Shown here piece after piece: positions 24,929 through 33,824 of a stretch of DNA of 64,000 nt. The stretch is from Halichondria panicea (lineage: Eukaryota; Porifera; Demospongiae; Suberitida; Halichondriidae). The stretch covers positions 1,612,501 through 1,676,500 of the forward strand of contig NC_087387.1 in assembly GCF_963675165.1 (NCBI RefSeq), written 5' to 3'. Under the pieces are notes generated by a model. The model saw only the letters and a list, made by a program, of their open reading frames with translations, was not told where the DNA came from and made no database searches. Made by a program: the position numbers and the translations under genes. Each line of letters begins with the position of its first letter. Within the stretch, counting starts at the first letter, position 1.

Positions 24929-27900
24929 CCAACTGTAACTGCTCAACGGTTGCAATGCGACGAAAACTAACAGCTTCTAGCCATGTTCTCTTGAATTTAA
25001 TTCATGGATTAACACACTAAAGCTTCTTTCTCGAGTTATGGCTAGTTTGATTCACATTGTGAAGGCTGTTGCAGTCTCTTCAGAATCTTTCGTAGCATCA
25101 TATGTTTGCACAAAGTTTATATTTGAGTTAGCCTTGCACTAAATCACTAGCATCTTGTTTTTAGCAGTTGAACAGTATCAATTCTGAAAGCAATGATTGT
25201 GTTCCGACACTGACAGTAATAATAAACACTATGAGAATCACTAACAGTTACATAGACACATAATTTTTGAGAATAAGACTTAAACTTATTGTTTGCTAGA
25301 TTGATTAACTCTGTCACTCCAGTCTTTAAGACTTCCTTTAGCTGTCCAGGTGTTCTAGCTCCAATTCGAGCTATAGTTTAGACTCTTAACATAACATGCT
25401 CTACAGTACGTGCCTCTGCATACCGTAGATCTTGGAGCTCAGTCTTGAGATAGGCGTGACCATCCTACACGCCCATCTAATCAGCAGATGCACGTGATGC
25501 TGAGTTAACACAACTGCCCACCATGCGGGAGGGCGTGGCTAGACTACCAGATCCTGGCAGAATCAATTTTCATCTTTCTTGAGGTCCATGGTAAGCCACA
25601 AAACAAATGACACCATATACAATAGATGCATGTACACAAGTCTTTCTTTTCTTCAGATATAAATGGCTGACAGAGCAAAATGGCTGACAGAGCCAAGGAA
25701 AACAGTCTCTTGTGAGCTTTTAGTAGCCTTTTTTCAAAATATCTCTTCATGGGGCCCTGCATATAGTAGGCTGCCCCTAAGCTATCCATTAAAAGTGTCT
25801 ATTCGAGCCATGCTGGACTTCCAGCTCATTCTAGCTACTCAAGATCATCAAATCTAGCTCATGAATAAGTAATGACAAGGGCGTATACAGAGAAGAGAGC
25901 ATGCAACTCGCCCTATTCTCAGAATCATCCGACTTCGTATTGAGCTATTTTTAGAACTGCCCACAAAAACACACACGCGTAACCTTTGACCGCACAAGGT
26001 AAATCAAAGTCTTTTTTATATCTGAGCTAGCTCGATTGCAGCATAGTAAAACTAGTTCTCAGCAGCAGTATGGCTCGTACTAGCAGTGTCAAAGGCAAAG
26101 GCAAACCATCCAACAGTTGCAACTCCAAGAAGAAGAAACCTAGGTACAATAAACCTGTCTTCCTTAGTCTCTGGTACTTCTTAACAATACGCCCAGCACT
26201 TAACTTCCCGCTCAAAGGGGTTGTCTTGGACCTGGATGGACTAGGACTGGTCATGACACTTCTCTAAAATAATACTGCACTGTTAGCTAGCTAGCTAAAC
26301 AAAGGCAGCTCTGATCTGATGTACACGCCCATAATTATAACTCCGTAAACAACACCGCCCACTTGTTCACGTCCGTATACTGGATTCTATTTTTACGGTC
26401 TCTGATACGAAGTCGGATGAGTACGTAGGGTACATAGTGAGTTGCATGCCCTCTTCTCTGTATATGCCCTTGGTAATGAGCAAACGGTTAACACAATCGA
26501 TCCTAATTATGGTCATACACATAATAACAGATATTATAGGTGAATATGAATAGAGTTATTAATGCATACTAGTATAGTCAATCAGTAAAAGCCTTTTCAA
26601 AACAAGAGCTGGCTATTATACTTTGCTGCTCTTCACTATATATACTGTACTCCATTCATTTTCTTACCTTGTGCTAGTCCAATTGCAATCAGTCCACACA
26701 CTAGGAAAACAGTTAAGAGTGACCTTGTCGACATCATTTTAGAGCCAGTACTGTAACAGTTAGTATGTAGCACACTGAGGCCTTGTGAAGGAGGTTACAC
26801 ACATACATTCATGCAGGTGATTTCCCTGGGCTTGCCCCTTCAGTCCTATTAACTACTTCTATAGCTTCTGTAGCAGTATTATAACAGTTAGTATGTAGCA
26901 CACTGAGGCCTTGTGAAGGAGGTTACACACATACATGCACATAACTTAGTGAATAGGGGAAGTCCCAGGTGATTTCCCTGTGGCTTGCCCAGGAGTGTAC
27001 ATTGATGATATCAATTACATGAAGTCTACCAAGGACACAATTCGAGTAATTACTGTTTTGTCACGAGTCGACTTCCAGTCTGCCCTAAGACCCCCAAGTT
27101 TTCAGTATGCAAGACAAAACAGGAATACATACCACAAGTATTTTAATGGTTTCATAAGGATGACATCACAAAACATTGTTTTATCATAATTGAGATTCAT
27201 AATAACGACACCCAAAAACTCTACCAGATTGTAGTGAAGGGTGATTTTTTCTGAATTTCCAAAGCTCATAACACAGACCATTTACTGAACTAGAACTTGT
27301 TACTAGGAGATAAATTAGTTCAATATGGAATGTATTAACTCAGCAAGTTTGGACTAGATTGAGATAGTGTGAACAGCTTGCGCAAACCGTCGAAGTTAGC
27401 TCATTCTGAATAATCTCTGTGGTTGGTGGAACTCATGGCTGCATATCTCCAGATGTGAAAGGAACCAGTGACTGCCTAAAGTATCAACTAGTGCATCTGA
27501 TGCATGTGCATGCTTAGCAGCAAGCTAGAAGGCTTGAAGTCATTCATGAAGTGTTCTATGCTATTGCCAAGTTGTGTATTTATTTCAAAGTTTGTGTAAC
27601 TGCTTTGCAAACACCATTCATTTGTATGGCATTTACCTTGAATATGTTGTTATTTAGATCCTTTTGATTTGATCAACCAAGTTTTAGCTTGCTACGTTGA
27701 TGGTGAACAGCTTGCTCAAAAACTCGAACTTTCCGCAATCATTTTACACAACTTAATGCCAGTTTGACCCACATTCATATTTTAAAGTGTTTATCGTATG
27801 TTAAACTGTCTTCTTATTACATATTTCAACTTAGATAGCTCTAAAAACCTTCAGAAAAACTGTTCTCATTAATATATTCATGAGGCAACTTGTAGCACTT

Positions 27901-30813
27901 CCTGTCTTACAATATTTGGGGTCTTAGGGCAGACTGTTCTATATCAGATTCATCTTCACACATCTCCTGTACGGGGGAAATGAGAGTACTGAATGTAATC
28001 ATGCATGCATACGTCATTAATCAGATTGTAATACCCAGTAGTGTGTATATACACACATGCATGAGTCTATAGCGGTCATCCCTTGGACAGACTGTAATAA
28101 AGAGATGGCCTACTAAGTAGCACAGGTGGAAATTAACACACACGCTATAATTAATATGGGGGCCCATTAAAATGAGCAGACTACACTTGTACCTTGGAAA
28201 CTGAATGATTCTACAGTCAGCTATACAGTACACCAACAGTGCTATTGCACTAGCTAGTGTACAGTGGTGTATATTGTAGCCACTCTATAATCAGGTCATC
28301 CGATTGGTACTTGATATAAGACTCACGAATGTCCTCTATAATGCAATGCCAGTGGGTGGGAATTGCTGTACAACTGTGTACAGTACATTGTGCTAGTAGC
28401 CACTAACATTAATGTTAGGATGTGATCTCACACCCTCATAATTCAATTGATACACAAGACATATAATTTGGGCCAATATTTAACTTGTGGGGGTTGCGTA
28501 TTCACTGTTACAATAGTAAACAATTCGTTCAACTCGAAAACGATGATTTTTGTGACTAAAAATTTGTTTGAATTCATACGTTTTGGTACGCCACGCCTAC
28601 GTTTTCGTGGAAATTTACCGGCTATGCGGTAGTGTATTTGTATTTGTGAGTAGTGTCTACTGTATATGTAGTCACACCTCTTCTCCCTGTAGATTACGTG
28701 CGGCCAGGATCGATGATTTTGTGACCACTCTGAGAGATGTCCACAAAGAATTCCTATGGCCACTCCCTCCCTTTGATGACACGCACACGTTTTCACCTGC
28801 CTCAACAATTAGGGGTCAAAGTTCACCGCCAAGCAGCTCGGCTCCAGACACGCCCACCAAGTCAAATGACGTCACCCTGGGGAATCACGAAGGGGAAGTC
28901 CCTCCTGCTGAATCAACAATAGATAGCGAGGGCTTAGCATCGTCACTAAAACGTGCCAATCGTCCTCCTGACCTAGACCTCACCCCGGCTCACGCCATTG
29001 CTATCCTCAGAACTGCCTCTCAAGGACAATCAACTATAGACTCTCTGAGGGGGAATTCCCTTATTCAAGGGGCGGACCGATCGGACTTTGACCCCACTCG
29101 AAGCTCCACACCCTCGAAGCGATCCGGAAGCTTCCAGTCTGAACGTGTGTCTCTCATTATGAAACCTAACTCTTGTAAGTACTAATAGATTACTAATAAG
29201 TTTTTGTCCCCTTAGAAGTAAGCAGATAACTCTTAATGTTTGTGTTTAAAGGTATACTCAGGTGAGAACTAGAGGGGGCTTTTTGCTGTTTTCGACCCAA
29301 CCGTGCTAATGATATCTGCTGTTGATAAATTTTACAGTCTGAAGTCTCAGTTCCTACAGTACCAACTTTAAGCAGCTTATATATAGCTACCCATTTTCCA
29401 GAATTCCGATTGTCCAAGCCCATATGCATCCTAGCTTTCTCGTGGCTCTCTCAGACGTTGTATAGCGTGTATATTTCGATAGTATCAATGTTTGCGGTTT
29501 TCGTTGATTAAGCCACAAATTTAATATTGCATGCGCATGCTGCAAAAAGGCTGCTATTCAACGAAAACCTTTCTAACGGTCTTTCCGCTAACGTTTATAC
29601 CCTTGAAATATACCCTCTATACGATATCCCTGGTTACTCAAAGCGTGGGGTAGTTCTATGATAACCTCTTAACCCCCCTCTCCCTCGGTGCAGCGTCAGC
29701 AGATCTCAATACGGGGGCGGAGAACAGCTCTTTGGGTGACATCATGGAGGAGTCAGACTGGGAGCTCAATTCAGTGGTGGCCATGGCAACCGGTGAGAAC
29801 AGGCCGCCTGTGAAAGGATCATCACAAGCTGAAAAGGAAATCAGGTATTGTTTTGTAAGCTGCAGTGTTGTCGAAATGCCGATAATTCAATTAAAGTCTA
29901 TGCTGTTAGTGTACATGTACATGTGCGTACTAAGTACAGTACAGTTGTTTGTAAGACAAAACTGATGTCTAATAATTATGTTTTACTAGCTGTTAGTTTC
30001 TGCATGTACATGTAGTATGCTGCAATATACATATACGTACTACAGCTCTAAATCTCTGAGCACTCAATTTGAACAATGGTTGAAATTGTATTTTCCATCA
30101 GATATTTTGCTGACGTGATGCTGAGTGCGTGCTGTGTAGAGTGGGGCCTGGTGCTCGCTGTACTGCTATTGGACGCCTCCCTCGTCAACAGGGTGGTCCA
30201 GGAGGTCAAAGTTCACCCGAGCGTGGATGCAGCTGTCCTGTCCAGAGTGACTCAAGGCTACGAGGAGCTGTGTGACTGGGCTGATAATGAGTGGTGGGTG
30301 TGGCTGCATGAGACTATTGCAAGGATTGTAGTGTACTCTAGCAGCTTTAAATTTGTGTGTGTGTGTGTGTGCTAGCAACTATACAGTGTATATCAGCATT
30401 ATTGTATTGCAACGGTATATATAGCCTCGATTCCAGGCCGCAGGGAAAGGCGGGGCTGGAGTCGAGGCTATGGTATATATAGTATCAAGAGTAGATAAGA
30501 GTATATCCTCTTATCTACTCTTGACAGTATCTATAATTATACAGTACATCTACTACAAATACATGTATGAGAATGTCAATGGCAGCTAAAAGAGTCCTTC
30601 CTTCCCGAACCATTTATTAAACAGGGGGGGGTTGAACATTTTTCAACAGCCATAACCTAAATTAGTACCGTTGATCCAATGTCAATGATTTTCTGAAAGC
30701 TTTAAAGAAATTTTGTGTCCCATTAAAAGTGTTTTCTATCAGTTCCCGTACTCATTACCCCCCCCCCCCCCACACACATACACACATATCCCCCTACACA
30801 CTCACACACACAC

Positions 30814-30875
<62 letters not shown>

Positions 30876-31116
30876 CCCTGGCTACTCTCAGTTTCTATTG
30901 TCCCTGAGCCCTCATTTTGAGCAGCTGTCGCTGTTGGCACGGCAACACGACACCCTCTCATCAACCACCTCCGATCATAATACACCTTTGAACTCTTTGA
31001 CCTTTAACGAGGACTCTTCCCTACCCCCCACAGAGATCCCCCACGAACAGATAGACGGACTATTACGGACCCCCCAATCTAGCACTACTACAGAGTCTAA
31101 TTGTGTTCTATCATGA
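6948..31116 (+). CDS. RIC1: RIC1 homologue, Rab6 GEF complex subunit (unit 1; N-terminal exons not found)
   Basis: RIC1 with RGP1 activates Rab6 at the Golgi for retrograde transport. Exons joined in phase by GT-AG sites: 6948-7078, 7528-7673, 13961-14186, 14509-14597, 15035-15228, 15680-15844, 16243-16425, 17409-17606, 17881-18052, 18413-18586, 18879-19003, 19367-19507, 19968-20061, 20323-20432, 20519-20565, 20691-20821, 21281-21423, 21686-21772, 22197-22244, 22307-22343, 22432-22684, 22990-23151, 28693-29174, 29694-29844, 30102-30293, 30876-31116. Diagnostic matches to vertebrate RIC1 include [36 protein letters not shown]-like, [46 protein letters not shown] and KEFLWPLP. The first ~100 residues (MYF..GWP region) are missing between the receptor gene and 6948, so they may lie left of the window. 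The first exon's acceptor is weak. Introns 7674-13960 and 23152-28692 contain other genes. Confidence 0.9.
7103..7208. mobile_element. CAGAGGAGGT-type MITE, right end deleted (unit 1)
   Basis: Long perfect-looking hairpin: the arm CATGCGTGCACGAATCACTA and its continuation recur inverted about 75 bases later. The left duplication TTGCAGGAC is at 7094-7102. Compared with unit 2 (49,028-49,162) a 14-bp deletion has removed the right terminus and the start of the right duplication. Lies in the RIC1 intron after exon 6948-7078. Confidence 0.85.
7779..8880. repeat. Direct repeat pair around an inserted element
   Basis: The about 50-bp sequence CTATTAACTGTAGGTGTGCT and onward through GTAGCAAGTTGCAGTAG occurs at about 7783-7832 and again at about 8825-8885. 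In unit 2 the same pair is at about 49,727 and 49,822, only 95 bases apart, because the 941-bp element is absent there. A G-run of 12 or more lies between them. Confidence 0.85.
7875..8815. mobile_element. 941-bp inserted element with 5-bp target duplication (unit 1 only)
   Basis: Unit 2 reads straight through this point (GATCTTTCCGGTATAGGCC), so unit 2 shows the empty site. Ends are imperfect inverted repeats of about 14 bases (CTCTTTCCTTGGCAA against CCTTTCCTTGCCAT). The flanking GGTAT occurs at 7870-7874 and 8816-8820. A 23-base A-run is at about 8069. No open frame of note, so it is non-autonomous. Superfamily not assigned. Confidence 0.85.
9011..9270. repeat. Dispersed repeat, about 245 bp
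   Basis: Sequence starting TTTAGAGTATTGTTAGTTTT matches 34,513-34,745 and 50,836-51,066 at high identity. In the spacer copy it interrupts the sequence after the THAP gene; in unit 2 it is separated from its left flank by a Helitron-like insertion. No coding potential seen. Confidence 0.85.
9890..10125. repeat. Fold-back element with CCTAGCCTCGAGACCAGGC ends
   Basis: Left end CCTAGCCTCGAGACCAGGCC and right end GCCTGGTCTCGAGGCTAGG are inverted repeats about 230 bp apart, with a shorter inner repeat (GCCTGGTCAAGTTCC / GGAACTTGCCTGG). Present in both units (unit 2 about 51,698-51,930), so older than the duplication. Confidence 0.7.
10688..10757 (+). pseudogene. Decayed duplicate of gene B first exon (unit 1)
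   Basis: The stretch from AGCAGCATTTGCAAACCAGG through ATGCAG and a TTTTGTTTGCAG tail is clearly related to the start of gene B 330 bases downstream (AGCAGTATTTGTATAGCAGG ... ATGCAGTGCATTG ... TTTTGTTTGCGAG). In this copy the ATG is followed after three codons by TAA. It marks an old local duplication of the promoter and signal-peptide region. Confidence 0.65.
11020..13149 (+). pseudogene. Gene B, orphan multi-pass membrane protein, frameshifted copy (unit 1)
   Basis: Nested in the RIC1 intron 7674-13960, same strand. Two exons, 11020-11564 and 11781-13149, joined by GTAAGT/CTGCAG. Compared with the open unit 2 copy it has a 2-bp insertion at about 11325, an A-run one base shorter at 12287-12292 and a T-run two bases longer at 12909-12915, which break the frame three times. 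It otherwise keeps the signal peptide, glycosylated ectodomain, hydrophobic segments and the PAVATQ repeat loop. Two of the three differences are homopolymer-length changes and the third is in an AT dinucleotide run, so sequencing or assembly error is possible. A polyA signal AATAAA is at 13,464. It keeps the uninterrupted sequence where unit 2 has an inserted intron-like segment. Confidence 0.75.
13464..13469 (+). promoter_or_regulatory. Polyadenylation signal of gene B (unit 1)
   Basis: AATAAA 315 bases past the gene B stop, also at 57,184 in unit 2. Confidence 0.5.
13512..13812. mobile_element. Helitron-like family member, truncated (unit 1)
   Basis: Begins TTATGCCTCGAGGCGTAGCC after an A, then a TG microsatellite and the family body (GCAATGCGACGAAAACTAAC, TTCTTTCTCCAGTTATGGCT, AGAATATTTCGTAGCATCA). 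It diverges after GTTAGCCTTGCACTA, earlier than the full-length 808-821 bp copies in unit 2. Both units carry it, so it predates the duplication. Confidence 0.75.
14265..14455. mobile_element. MITE with TTACTAGAAT-type ends, TTTGCGA words
   Basis: Inverted ends ATTAGAATATTTTGC and GCAAAACATTCTAGTAA frame about 190 bp containing GAGCCAAATCAGCAG and TTTGCGATCTAACTATTGCG. Relatives: 19,618-19,808 here, 61,392-61,604 (reverse, unit 2 only) and 63,094-63,285. Ends next to TA suggest a Tc1/mariner-type insertion. Confidence 0.75.
16829..17025. mobile_element. MITE present only in unit 1, ATACTGTATAGCTGGTAATT ends
   Basis: Unit 2 (60,470-60,500) lacks this segment. Ends ACTGTATAGCTGGTAATTTTC and the near-complement at about 17,005-17,025 (GAAATTACCCAGTATATCA) enclose CACGA/TCGTGG inverted motifs. 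Similar termini occur at 18,126 and 28,600. Lies in the RIC1 intron before exon 17409-17606. Confidence 0.78.
17063..17325. repeat. Minisatellite, four copies of a 66-68 bp unit (unit 1)
   Basis: The unit starts CTTGTGTTTACTGTAGCAGT and ends TACATGCACATGCA. Copies 1 and 3 have GTTATAC and copies 2 and 4 GTATAC, so the array grew as a dimer. Unit 2 has a single copy (60,527-60,595). Intronic in RIC1. Confidence 0.9.
19618..19808. mobile_element. MITE, TTACTAGAATACTTTGCGAA ends
   Basis: Inverted termini TTACTAGAATACTTTGCGA and TCGCAAAACATTCTAGTAA. The unit 2 copy (63,094-63,285) has lost the left terminus. Intron of RIC1 between exons 19367-19507 and 19968-20061. Confidence 0.8.
21430..21612. 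repeat. Fold-back element with ATCAAGAGTAGATAAGAG ends
   Basis: TATTATCAAGAGTAGATAAG near 21,481 and TACTCTTGATATT near 21,600 are inverted. A very tight version of the same arm forms a hairpin at 30,483-30,527 (AGAGTAGATAAGAG, six-base loop, complement). Both are intronic in RIC1. Confidence 0.65.
23495..26737 (-). CDS. Novel type I membrane protein, five exons, nested antisense in RIC1 intron
   Basis: Minus-strand gene wholly inside RIC1 intron 23152-28692. Coding exons in transcription order: 26737-26668, 24441-24049, 23966-23913, 23856-23726, 23548-23495. Every junction is GT-AG and phases agree (1,1,1,0), giving 233 residues. Exon 1 is a clean signal peptide ([20 protein letters not shown]). 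Exon 2 encodes an ectodomain of about 130 residues with seven cysteines and motifs [24 protein letters not shown] and CVLHGDG. Exon 3 is an Asn/Thr-rich stalk with NNS. Exon 4 holds the membrane helix ([18 protein letters not shown]) followed by CKRKN. Exon 5 is a short acidic tail ending HETTV, which resembles a PDZ-binding C-terminus (T-T-V). I know no family with this ectodomain. Function and ligand unknown. A 600-bp fold-back element sits in its first intron. Confidence 0.82.
24834..25150. mobile_element. Helitron-like family member with long TG microsatellite
   Basis: Starts TTATGCCTCGAGGCGTAGCC after an A and carries about 23 TG units followed by the family body. A CTAG occurs at about 25,148. 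Sequence resembling the 3' half of the full-length copies (CAGATCCTGGCAGAATCAAT) reappears at 25,548, so the element may be longer and interrupted. It lies in the first intron of the minus-strand nested gene. Confidence 0.65.
25872..26478. mobile_element. Fold-back element, about 600 bp
   Basis: Left arm AAGGGCGTATACAGAGAAGA ... CATCCGACTTCGTAT and right arm ATACGAAGTCGGATG ... TCTTCTCTGTATATGCCCTT are inverted over about 70 bases with TTACTAAT-like flanks. The interior has no convincing coding frame. A related arm (GAGAAGAGGGCATGCAACTC) lies at about 21,947. Confidence 0.8.
26752..26945. repeat. Direct repeat upstream of the nested minus-strand gene
   Basis: About 70 bases (ACAGTTAGTATGTAGCACAC through GGTTACACACATACAT) occur at about 26,755-26,815 and again at about 26,882-26,940. 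They start 18 bases upstream of the initiation codon of the minus-strand gene, so the duplication covers its promoter region. Confidence 0.8.
27907..27966 (-). pseudogene. Isolated terminal-exon relic of a paralogue of the nested minus-strand gene
   Basis: Minus strand: an acceptor GTACAG followed by 19 codons ([13 protein letters not shown] ...) and TAA. The bases upstream of the acceptor resemble those before exon 5 of the 23,495 gene (both have an ATGCATG/ATCATGCATGC and ATTACATTC-AGTACT run). No matching upstream exons were found to the right before the RIC1 exon at 28,693, so it looks like a remnant of a duplicated neighbour. Confidence 0.45.
30770..30875. repeat. CA microsatellite that ends in a splice acceptor
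   Basis: A C-run, then a CA-rich tract of about 95 bases that runs directly into the CAG acceptor of the last RIC1 exon at 30,876. The relic copy at 40,100-40,155 has a shorter CA tract at the same place. Confidence 0.95.
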
Positions 31117-31345
31117 CTGTACAATTTATTGTGTGTATTTTGATGTGTTGAATGGATTACGTTATATGTATTATAACCAATATTTTTTTTATTGACAGAT
31201 TTCCTTTTTCTATGGAATGCATGCTGGGGGGTATAATTCATGGTAAAAGAGCAGAATTATAATTACGTGGATACACCGCTATGGTAAGGAGCGCCTCAGT
31301 AATAAGTTAGATTCATACACTGCTGCCTTTGTCCATACAAAACAC

Positions 31346-31510
31346 TATCAAGAAGTGATATGGGAATGTACTGGATACTAAGTGAAGTTGTGACCAATAG
31401 ATGTACTTTTACAAACGAGGATCCTTTTTGAATTGTGTTGATGGAGTTAGCAGTGAGAATGGCTCTAACTCGGAGGTGGTTGAATATCAACTTACCTTTG
31501 CCAACAGAAC
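31346..31510 (+). pseudogene. Relic of the receptor ectodomain exons
   Basis: TCAAGAAGTGATATGGGAAT matches the first coding exon of the unit 2 receptor (40,687), then jumps into the second half of its ectodomain exon (GAAGTTGTGACCAATAGATG through TTGCCAACAGAAC at the old donor). The initiator ATG is changed, the middle is deleted and a TGA lies at 31,429 where the intact copy has TTT. Upstream flank 31,200-31,340 matches 40,470-40,680. It follows a RIC1 3' end just as the intact receptor does. Confidence 0.88.
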
Positions 31511-31652
31511 GTGAGGGAGAGAGTATTGAAACCTCTCTATTAATAGTCACCTTATGAACAGTTCACCCTCACAATACAGCCATTAATTTATTGAATGCGT
31601 GCACCTGTATCAAACCATTGACACCACCAATGAATTGTTTGTATTTGTGTAG

Positions 31653-31836
31653 ATGGATTCAAACTGTTTTGCAAGGACAGTGCAGTATCTGTTCAAAATG
31701 AAACCTCTAGCCTGGCTCATCATATTTGGAGATGCTATCCACAACTTTGCTGATGGTGGGGGCAGCCATTGCTCAGAGCCTCTCGGAGTCAGCACTATGA
31801 TCGCTCTCATCTTCCACGAGATACCTCACGAACTAG
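31653..31836 (+). pseudogene. Stray exon of a ZIP-family (SLC39) zinc transporter
   Basis: Bounded by TGTGTAG acceptor and a GTGAGT donor. The frame encodes IIFGDAIHNFADG and later GVSTMIALIFHEIPHELG, the metal-binding TM4 (HNFxDG) and TM5 (HExPHE) signatures of ZIP transporters. Between them the reading frame gives GGSHCSEPL, but the adjacent frame reads GAAIAQSLSES, which is what the family has there. Two compensating indels have therefore shifted the middle of the exon. No other ZIP exon is nearby. Probably a captured or decayed exon. Confidence 0.75.
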
Positions 31837-31859
31837 GTGAGTGCTTATGATAATTATAG

Positions 31860-33050
31860 TGTTGTGATGTTAAGTTACGTGTACAGTTAGACGTGGGTAG
31901 TTACTAATTTATGTAGCTACATACTGCCGATAGATGCGTGGGTGTGGTAGGTAGATAATGATAGCATGGTTTATGTATAATTATAGCTTCACTTTGACGA
32001 AATATTTTAGTTATGGAGTATTCTGCACTTTAGAGCTAGAGTAATTATAGTTAATCATATACAGAACACTTTTCTAAACATCGAGCTCTTAACAATTTTC
32101 TTTCCTGCTGAAATGTGAAAGTGGTTATGTAATAATTAATGACATACGTAGCTCATAATTTACAAACATTCTGTACCTTACCAATGACAGTCTCTTCCAT
32201 GATGTATACCAACATCCATCAAAGATCTAGCTATTCATTTTAGCTCGTTCTGGCTCAACCTAGCTCTCCTGCTGCTGCTGCACTACATACAAAATCCGTT
32301 TATACAGTTAGATGCTCCTTCTGTAATGTACTCCTGGTTGTACATAGGATTGACAGGGCTATTGTGTGTGTTTTCAATTATGTACATGTAGCTAGACCAC
32401 TGTGTAAAGAACTCACTGCAGAATCACTTCAATGTGCTGACCTCATTGCTAACGTCTAATTGCATTGAGAATAGCCCTCTTAATGTGTTGCCATAACTTT
32501 GTCAGAGTTTATTCAATATCAAAAATTTTTCATTTTTGGATTTCCTTATTAGAAAAAGCGTCTGTCTATATGTTTAGGAGGTGATAAGTTTCTACAGCTA
32601 GAAGTTAGGCATTTCCATGTAGAAATCTATGTATCAGGAGTGTCTTCTGTACTCTAGATATTATAGATAAGAGCACAAAGAGTACTTACTCTTGCAAGAA
32701 GCCACATTGACCATAGAACTTCCGGGGGGGGGGGGGGGGGGGGGTCAATGCATACAGACTTTAAACAGGTTTGTCGGTTTTAAATACAAGCATCTGGAGT
32801 TTTTTTGCAGTGAAGAGCCTGCTATAATTTGCATGCACATGTACATGTAGGCCTAAATCATTAGCTACCATGATATGCCGTATGCTCATGTACATTTGTA
32901 CTTAGCCTTGTTCCCAGAACCAATTTTTCTTTATGGAAAGGCTAAATGTGTACTATATATTCAGCTGTATAGGAAATACTGCTATACCTTAATATTTAAG
33001 GACTCTTACGTGCAGGTTTGTCTTTCAAGCCATTTAAGAATCTTACATAA
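31860..33050. other. Non-coding spacer
   Basis: AT-rich sequence without a supportable gene. At 32,455-32,650 it holds an inverted copy of a dispersed repeat also present at about 16,490-16,710 and 60,140-60,380 (CATAACTTTGTCA and TCCATGTAGAA words shared). A run of about 20 G follows CTTCC at 32,725. Sequence from about 32,800 is related to 34,870 and belongs to the 5' region of the small proline-rich gene duplicates. Confidence 0.6.
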
Positions 33051-33052
33051 TC

Positions 33053-33256
33053 ATGAGCAGCTCAACTTCAAAAAGCCAGTCATCCGATCATGGCCAGTCA
33101 CCAGTACGTATAATAACTGGAGGTGCTGAAGATCGAAACTGTCATACCAGGGAACACGCAATGACGTCAAGCAAACCCTCTGGCCCAGCACCTCCTCCAC
33201 AGAACCCTCCAGCTACTCAGAAGTTCTACTCGCCCACTCAAACTCCTCCAAATTAG
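33053..33256 (+). CDS. Small proline-rich protein, paralogue 1
   Basis: A 67-residue frame starting MSSSTSKSQSSDHGQ and ending PPPQNPPATQKFYSPTQTPP plus N. An acceptor (ACGTGCAG) lies 38 bases before the ATG, so a 5' untranslated exon is likely. The C-terminal half matches paralogues at 35,872 and 37,761, and so do parts of the flanking non-coding sequence (for example CAAGAACAAGAA after the stop). No hydrophobic segment. PxxP stretches could bind SH3 domains; that is inference. Family not recognised. Confidence 0.65.
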   Translation: MSSSTSKSQSSDHGQSPVRIITGGAEDRNCHTREHAMTSSKPSGPAPPPQNPPATQKFYSPTQTPPN

Positions 33257-33824
33257 TCTCGTCAAGAACAAGAAAGAAAAAAAATTGTTTAGAGTAGCTT
33301 AGTTTATGCTAAAAATATGTCGATTGTAAACTGTGATAGTTGTTCTGTTTAGCTTTAAACCTTGTGTAACGTAGTACACTGTAGTATGATAAGAGTTTAG
33401 GAACATAATGCGTTCACTTTGTTACCTTGATTATCTATCAGGCAGCATGTTTGTACTACCTTATGGTGACATCATTTCACGGGTATTAATGTTTGCAAGA
33501 ATGTTTTTGTCCAAGGAAAATGCAATGAAACCACTTTCGAGTAACTATAATTATACATACGTTAATCAGTTCACAACTTAAAGGGAGGGTGACACGAAAA
33601 AATCAACTTTTTAATTTTTGCGTGTTCTAATTGGGACCCAGATGCATGTTATAAAGATTGAAATATTTTAATTAATTATTCATGAAGTTACAGAAGGTTT
33701 ATTGAGGCAGATTTAGCATCCTGTCTAATTATGGACTTCCTGTTGTGGTTGAATGTGGGCGTGGCTACTACGTGATGTCATAGAAGGAACATGCAAAACT
33801 GAATGCAACTCAACTGTAGCTACT

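Noticed and set aside
25544-26267. Short frames of 60-80 residues within the minus-strand gene's first intron
   Set aside because: They lie in Helitron-like and fold-back repeat sequence, lack splice support and have no recognisable composition.
30713-30920. Histidine/threonine repeat frames in the CA tract
   Set aside because: Pure translation of a CA microsatellite; the tract is an intron end.
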